A stretch of 64,000 bases of DNA, taken from Pedococcus badiiscoriae (GTDB taxonomy: Bacteria; Actinomycetota; Actinomycetes; Actinomycetales; Dermatophilaceae). Positions 59,323 through 64,000 of the stretch are shown here, one piece after another. The notes below the pieces were generated by a model, which was not told the DNA's origin, did not search any database, and saw only the letters and a list, made by a program, of their open reading frames with translations. Every line of letters starts with the position of its first letter. Within the stretch, counting starts at the first letter, position 1. The stretch is taken from NCBI RefSeq assembly GCF_013408925.1, contig NZ_JACCAB010000001.1:1364001-1428000 (forward strand). Direction: 5' to 3'. The position numbers were made by a program, and so were the translations under genes.

Positions 59323-60776
59323 ACGCCCCCATCCGCCGGCTGTCGACCGTCGTCGCCCTCCTGTTCACCGCCCTGCTGCTCTCCTCGACGTACATCTCCT
59401 TCGTCCAGGCCCAGTCCCTGCAGAACCGCCCGGAGAACCGTCGCACCCTGCTGGCCAACTACGCGCGCGAGCGCGGCCAGATCCTCGTCGGCGGCGCGCC
59501 CATCGCGAAGTCCGTCGCCACCAAGGACGAGCTGAAGTGGCTGCGCACCTACCCCCAGGGCCCCCTGTACTCGCACGTCACCGGGTACTACTCGTTCACC
59601 TACGGCGCGGGTGGTGGCATCGAAGGTGCCGAGAACAGCCTGCTCGCCGGGTCCTCGGACAAGCTCTTCTACCGCCGGGTCACCGACATCCTCACCGGCA
59701 AGAACCAGACCGGCGCCAGCCTCGAGCTGACCATCAACGCCAAGGCGCAGGCAGCCGCGGACAAGGCACTGGGCAACCAGCGCGGGGCGGTGGTGGCGCT
59801 CGACCCCACGACCGGTGCGATCCTCGCGCTCGTCAGCCACCCGACCTACAACCCCTCGGTGCTCAGCAGCCATGACACCAGCAAGGTCGTCGCGGCCTGG
59901 CAGCAGCTCAACGCGGCGCCCACGGCGCCCCTGGTCGACCGAGCCATCGCCGGTGACCTCTACCCCCCGGGCTCCACGTTCAAGCTGGTCACCGCCGCAG
60001 CCGCCCTCGAGTCGGGCAAGTTCACCGAGGAGAGCCAGATTCCCGGACCGGCCAGGCTCAAGCTGCCGCAGACCACCATCGACCTGCCCAACGACTTCCC
60101 GGGCAACTGCGGGCCGAACGACAAGACCACCCTCACCCACGCGCTCGAGATCTCGTGCAACACGGCGTTCGGGTGGCTCGGCATGCAGGTCGGCGCCAAG
60201 GACTTCCGGGCCCAGGCGGCGAAGTTCGGCATGGGTGACCGCCTTTCCGTGCCGATGACTGTCACGCCGAGCTCGGTGCCGGCCGACCTCAACCAGCCGC
60301 AGCTCGCCCAGTCCGCGATCGGCCAGTACGACGTGCGGGTCACCCCCCTGCAGATCGCGATGATCTCGGCGGCCATCGCCAACCACGGGATCGTGATGCG
60401 CCCGCACCTCGTCCAGAAGGTCACGTCCTCAGACCTCGCGGTGATCGAGGAGACGCAGCCCGAACAGCTGTCGCAGGCCATCTCGGCCGACACGGCCGCA
60501 GCGCTGACGCGGATGATGGAAGCCGTCGTGCGCAGCGGCACGGGCACCGCCGCCCAGATCAGTGGCATCGCCGTCGCCGGCAAGACCGGCACCGCGCAGC
60601 ACGCCACAGGCAAGGCCCCCCACGCCTGGTTCACCGGGTTCGCCCCCTCGAACAACCCCAAGGTCGCCGTCGCGGTCGTCGTCGAGGACGGCGGCAACGT
60701 CGGCAACGAGGCCGTCGGCGGACGGGTCGCGGCACCGATCGCCAAGGCAGTCATGGAAGCGGTGCTGGGCAAGTGA
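59319..60776 (+). CDS. pbpA: PbpA, class B penicillin-binding protein
   Basis: A 485-aa membrane-anchored transpeptidase that crosslinks peptidoglycan. It has a short N-terminal helix (about 9-30), a dimerisation domain (about 40-150), and a transpeptidase domain with STFK (S219, K222), SCN (S279-N281) and KTGT at 422-425. The GTG at 59319 overlaps the rodA stop by 4 nt, and the stop overlaps pknA. It is the partner of RodA and is regulated by the kinases of the same operon in mycobacteria. Confidence 0.96.
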   Translation: MNAPIRRLSTVVALLFTALLLSSTYISFVQAQSLQNRPENRRTLLANYARERGQILVGGAPIAKSVATKDELKWLRTYPQGPLYSHVTGYYSFTYGAGGGIEGAENSLLAGSSDKLFYRRVTDILTGKNQTGASLELTINAKAQAAADKALGNQRGAVVALDPTTGAILALVSHPTYNPSVLSSHDTSKVVAAWQQLNAAPTAPLVDRAIAGDLYPPGSTFKLVTAAAALESGKFTEESQIPGPARLKLPQTTIDLPNDFPGNCGPNDKTTLTHALEISCNTAFGWLGMQVGAKDFRAQAAKFGMGDRLSVPMTVTPSSVPADLNQPQLAQSAIGQYDVRVTPLQIAMISAAIANHGIVMRPHLVQKVTSSDLAVIEETQPEQLSQAISADTAAALTRMMEAVVRSGTGTAAQISGIAVAGKTGTAQHATGKAPHAWFTGFAPSNNPKVAVAVVVEDGGNVGNEAVGGRVAAPIAKAVMEAVLGK

Positions 60777-62107
60777 CCTACGAGACCGGACAGGTGCTGG
60801 CCGGCCGTTACCGGCTCGTCGAGCGCATTGCCCTCGGCGGCATGGGTGAGGTGTGGCGGGCCCACGACCAGACCCTCGATCGCGAGGTCGCCGTCAAGGT
60901 CCTGCTGCCTGCCAGCGCCCAGGACGAGGGCTTCCTCGAGCGCTTCCGTGCCGAGGCGCGACACAGCGGCGGGCTGACCCACCCCAACATCGGGACGGTC
61001 CACGACTTCGGCGAGGAGGACGGCAGTGCCTTCCTCGTCATGGAGCTCCTGCAGGGAGAACCCCTGTCGACGCTGATCCGCGAGCGCGCCCCGATGCCCC
61101 AGGGCGAGGTCACCGACATCCTGTACCAGGCAGCGCTGGCCCTGCAGGCCGCGCACGACGCCGATGTGGTCCACCGGGACGTCAAGCCCGCCAACATCGT
61201 GGTCGACGCGAACGGCTACGCCAAGCTCACCGACTTCGGGATCGCCCGCGCCCTCAACGAGGCACCCCTCACGCAGACCGGGGAGGTCCTGGGCACGCCC
61301 CACTACCTCGCGCCCGAGCAGGCCAAGGGCGAGCCGGCGGGTCCGCTGAGCGACGTCTACGCGCTGGCCGTCGTGGGCTACGAGATGATCACCGGTCAGC
61401 GACCGTTCTCCGGCGAGACGATGGTGACCACCGCGCTGGCGCACGTCAGCCAACCCGCGCCGCAGCTCTCCGACGAGGTCGAGGAACCCCTGCGCACCAC
61501 CGTCATGGCGGCGCTGGCCAAGGACCCGTCGCTGCGACCGCAGAGCGCAGCGGCGTTCGCCGAGGCGCTCAGGCTCCCCCCTGGAGAGGTGCCCAGCCAC
61601 CTGGTCGCGGGCGCGATGGCGGCGGTGTCACCGGTCATCGTCGGTGTCCCTGCCGACCTCGGGCCGGAGGGGACCCTGCCGACCTCCGTCATGCTGGCCA
61701 CGACGATCGTCGGCGCGGGGGGCGCCCCGGCAGGCGTCGGCATCACGCCGATCTCTGGCACCACGGCCGGGCAGGACCCGGACGCGGCTGTGCACGACAC
61801 CCGTCGGCCTGCGTGGCTGATCCCCGCGGCCGTGGCACTCCTCGTCCTGCTCATCGTCCTCGTGGCGATGGCCCTGAGCAGCCGCGGATCGACGGCGGCG
61901 CCAGTCAACCGGGGCGCCATCACCCGCACCACACCAGCCACCTCGGGCACGACACAGGCCACGGCACCGACCACGACACCGACTGTGAAACCGTCCACAG
62001 CGACCACGACCACGGCCAGCCGGCCCTCCGTGGCCATCGCCACTCCCATGCCGCACAAACCCGCCCACGCGGGCCACGGCAAGGGCAAGGGGGGAAAGAA
62101 GAAGTGA
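60773..62107 (+). CDS. pknA: PknA, serine/threonine protein kinase
   Basis: A 444-aa membrane kinase. The kinase domain covers about 13-270: glycine loop ALGGMGEV (20-27), K42, catalytic loop HRDVKPAN with D136, DFG at 154-156 and APEQ at 180-183. The domain is followed by a linker, one transmembrane helix (about 343-365) and a Thr/Pro-rich outer tail without PASTA domains. In mycobacteria PknA phosphorylates division and cell-wall proteins. The GTG start overlaps the pbpA stop, and the end overlaps pknB by 4 nt. Confidence 0.96.
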   Translation: MTYETGQVLAGRYRLVERIALGGMGEVWRAHDQTLDREVAVKVLLPASAQDEGFLERFRAEARHSGGLTHPNIGTVHDFGEEDGSAFLVMELLQGEPLSTLIRERAPMPQGEVTDILYQAALALQAAHDADVVHRDVKPANIVVDANGYAKLTDFGIARALNEAPLTQTGEVLGTPHYLAPEQAKGEPAGPLSDVYALAVVGYEMITGQRPFSGETMVTTALAHVSQPAPQLSDEVEEPLRTTVMAALAKDPSLRPQSAAAFAEALRLPPGEVPSHLVAGAMAAVSPVIVGVPADLGPEGTLPTSVMLATTIVGAGGAPAGVGITPISGTTAGQDPDAAVHDTRRPAWLIPAAVALLVLLIVLVAMALSSRGSTAAPVNRGAITRTTPATSGTTQATAPTTTPTVKPSTATTTTASRPSVAIATPMPHKPAHAGHGKGKGGKKK

Positions 62108-63939
62108 CTGCACCACGCCTGCTCGGGGGACGCTACGAGGTCGGGGAGCTCCTCGGCCGCGGTGGCATGGCCGAGGTCCACCTCGGGCACGACACCCGTC
62201 TCTCGCGTCCCGTGGCGATCAAGATGCTGCGCTCCGACCTCGCCCGGGACCCGGCGTTCCTGGCCCGGTTCCGCCGTGAGGCCCAGTCCGCCGCGGGCCT
62301 CAACCACGCCTCGATCGTCGCGGTCTACGACTCGGGGGAGGACTACGCCACCGAGACCGGCGGCGCCAGCGTGCCCGTCCCGTTCATCGTCATGGAGCAC
62401 GTCGAGGGACAGACCCTGCGCGAGCTGCTCAATGACAGCTCACCACTGGCACCGGCTGAGGCCGCGCGGATCACCGAGGGCGTGCTGGACGCCCTCGCCT
62501 ACAGCCACCACATGGGCATCGTGCACCGCGACATCAAGCCTGCCAACGTCATGATCGGTCCCCAGGGACAGATCAAGGTGATGGACTTCGGTATCGCCCG
62601 CGCGGTCGCCGACGCCAACGCGACGATGACCCAGACCCAGGCCGTCATCGGCACGGCGCAGTACCTCTCCCCGGAGCAGGCACAGGGCCACCACGTCGAC
62701 GCCCGGTCCGACCTCTACTCCACCGGCTGCCTGCTGTTCGAGCTGCTGACGGGGCGCCCGCCGTTCCAGGCCGACTCCCCGGTGGCGATCGCCTACCAGC
62801 ACGTCGGGCAGCCCCCGCCGCGTCCCTCGACCCTGCACCCGGGCATCGACCACAGCCTGGACGCCGTGGTCCTGCACGCCCTGGCCAAGGACCGCGAGGC
62901 GCGGTACCAGGACGCCACCTCCTTCCGCGCCGACCTCCAGGCCGCGCGCCTGGGGCGACCGATCAGCGCGGCCGCCCGGGGCACTGCCGCCGGCGCCGCC
63001 GACGCGACGGTGGCCCTCGCACCGGTGGGCGCTGCCGCAGCCACCACGGCACTCCCGGTCGCCGGGACGTATGCCGGCCCGCCGGCCGCCGTGGGCTCCA
63101 ACACCGCCACCCTCCCCGCCATCGGTCACGACCCGGACGACGAACCACGCAAGCGTCGTGGGCTGGCGTACTTCCTGCTCGTCCTGGCCGTGCTCGGGGC
63201 CCTCGCGGTGATCTTCGTGGCCGGCAAGGCCTTGATCGACCGCCCCGGGCAGAACCAGCCGAAGGTCGCGGTCCCGTCGGTGATCGACCTGCCCGTCGCC
63301 ACGGCCGAGGCCAAGCTCCGCGCCATCGGCCTGGTGCCGGTGGCGAGCTCCGTGGCGAGCCCCAAGGAGGTCGGCCTCGTCGTCGACCAGACTCCCGGGG
63401 CCGCCGAGATGGTGGCGACGGGGTCGAAGGTCACCATCAGCGTTTCCGGCGGTCCCGACACCGTCGACCTGCCAGACCTCAAGGGCTTCACCAAGGACGA
63501 GGCGGCCACCCGGCTGGCCGATCTGAACCTGAAGGTGGGGACCATCAAGGAGGTCGACGACACCGGGCTCGACAAGGGCAAGGTCGCCTCGACCTCGCCC
63601 GCGTCCGGCGGTGCCGTGCCGGTGGGCTCTGCCGTCGACCTGAACGTGTCCTCGGGCAAGGTCACCGTGCCCGACGTCGTGGGCAAGACCCGGAACGAGG
63701 CGGCCGACCTGCTCGGCCAGGTCGGCCTGAGTGTGAAGACGACCTACGTCGACAGCACCCAGCCGGAGAACACCGTGCTCAAGCAGAGCATCAAGGCCAC
63801 GACGAAGGTCAACGACGGATCCACCATCACCCTGACCATCGCGCAGCCACCACCCCCGACCCCGACGACGACCACCGCACCCCCGACGACCAGCGCGGGC
63901 CCCACCCTGCCCACCGTCACGACGACGACGCTCCCGTAG
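62104..63939 (+). CDS. pknB: PknB, PASTA-domain serine/threonine kinase
   Basis: A 611-aa membrane kinase. The kinase domain covers about 10-275: K40, HRDIKPAN with D142, DFG at 160-162, and an activation loop with T175 and T177 in TQT, matching the mycobacterial autophosphorylation threonines. One transmembrane helix lies at about 352-374. Three outer PASTA domains follow (VAVPSVIDLP, VDLPDLKGFTKDEAA and VTVPDVVGKTRNEAA), then a proline/threonine tail. Mycobacterial PknB has four PASTA domains, so one fewer is present here. PASTA domains bind muropeptides or lipid II and localise the kinase. Confidence 0.97.
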   Translation: MTAPRLLGGRYEVGELLGRGGMAEVHLGHDTRLSRPVAIKMLRSDLARDPAFLARFRREAQSAAGLNHASIVAVYDSGEDYATETGGASVPVPFIVMEHVEGQTLRELLNDSSPLAPAEAARITEGVLDALAYSHHMGIVHRDIKPANVMIGPQGQIKVMDFGIARAVADANATMTQTQAVIGTAQYLSPEQAQGHHVDARSDLYSTGCLLFELLTGRPPFQADSPVAIAYQHVGQPPPRPSTLHPGIDHSLDAVVLHALAKDREARYQDATSFRADLQAARLGRPISAAARGTAAGAADATVALAPVGAAAATTALPVAGTYAGPPAAVGSNTATLPAIGHDPDDEPRKRRGLAYFLLVLAVLGALAVIFVAGKALIDRPGQNQPKVAVPSVIDLPVATAEAKLRAIGLVPVASSVASPKEVGLVVDQTPGAAEMVATGSKVTISVSGGPDTVDLPDLKGFTKDEAATRLADLNLKVGTIKEVDDTGLDKGKVASTSPASGGAVPVGSAVDLNVSSGKVTVPDVVGKTRNEAADLLGQVGLSVKTTYVDSTQPENTVLKQSIKATTKVNDGSTITLTIAQPPPPTPTTTTAPPTTSAGPTLPTVTTTTLP

Positions 63940-63940
63940 C

Positions 63941-64000
63941 GTCCCAGCCCGCGGCGTCCCAGCCCGCGGCGTCCCAGCCCGCGGCGTCCCAGCCCGCGGC
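63941..64000. repeat. 15-bp tandem repeat at window end
   Basis: GTCCCAGCCCGCGGC occurs four times without a mismatch (63941, 63956, 63971, 63986) and continues to the edge of the window. It starts one base after the pknB stop. It may extend beyond, so the number of units is unknown. Confidence 0.85.

Noticed and set aside
63941-64000. The 15-bp array was considered as a CRISPR or rho-independent terminator cluster.
   Set aside because: No spacers, no dyad strong enough, and exact tandem units.

Overview
The window is one contiguous stretch of a high-GC actinobacterial chromosome. GC-rich codons dominate, GTG starts are common, Shine-Dalgarno sites read AGGAGG or GGAGG, and the cell-division block fhaA-fhaB-pstP-rodA-pbpA-pknA-pknB is present. 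Several features point to the Intrasporangiaceae/Micrococcales rather than mycobacteria or Streptomyces (PknB with three PASTA domains, an MptB-like mannosyltransferase, lactate dehydrogenase close to mycobacterial LldD2), but that placement is inference. No integrase, transposase, phage gene or CRISPR array is visible. The content is almost all core or common accessory genes.

Layout. 1-12 kb: low-molecular-weight phosphatase, TPR protein, aldo/keto reductase, purB, a SpoU methyltransferase, a Cof-type HAD phosphatase, lldD, serS, a LysE exporter, a lipid kinase and a PAP2 phosphatase. 12-16 kb: zwf, pheA with a coupled DUF4446 gene, and a GDT1-type cation transporter. 16-24.7 kb: an envelope block with two GT-C mannosyltransferases, a GT2, a 740-aa membrane protein with a large outer domain, a DUF5926 protein, an RsbW-like ATPase and a glycerophosphodiesterase. 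24.8-31.3 kb: a sigma factor coupled to ogt, YetF, an AAA ATPase, a PadR operon, rhodanese, and a secreted matrixin overlapping a lipoprotein gene. 31.4-41.4 kb: an Fpg-family glycosylase, an MFS exporter, App1 phosphatase, a DsbA-like protein without its cysteines, a GAF-ANTAR regulator, fructosamine kinase, the SDR-queA-DinB operon facing soxR, and hemerythrin. 41.4-54.7 kb: a large BTAD-AAA regulator, a berberine-bridge-type oxidase, hypotheticals, nadE, an HNH protein and an esterase. 54.9 kb to the end: tRNA-Leu(CAG), then the division and kinase operon, whose genes mostly overlap by 4 nt. As far as I recall, tRNA-Leu next to fhaA also occurs beside the origin in Mycobacterium tuberculosis, so this end may lie near oriC.

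The less expected signals are in the DNA between genes. In the envelope operon, short direct repeats build chains of tiny ORFs, most joined by ATGA overlaps, that lead into the start codons of the GT2 and mannosyltransferase genes. A TATGCCG/CGGCATA motif recurs across the window and seems to account for most TAT codons. There are four long perfect intergenic hairpins. A six-unit tandem array matches the 3' end of the neighbouring tRNA-Leu gene. A likely SoxR box lies between soxR and the SDR-queA-DinB operon. Counts and similarities quoted here were read by eye, not computed.
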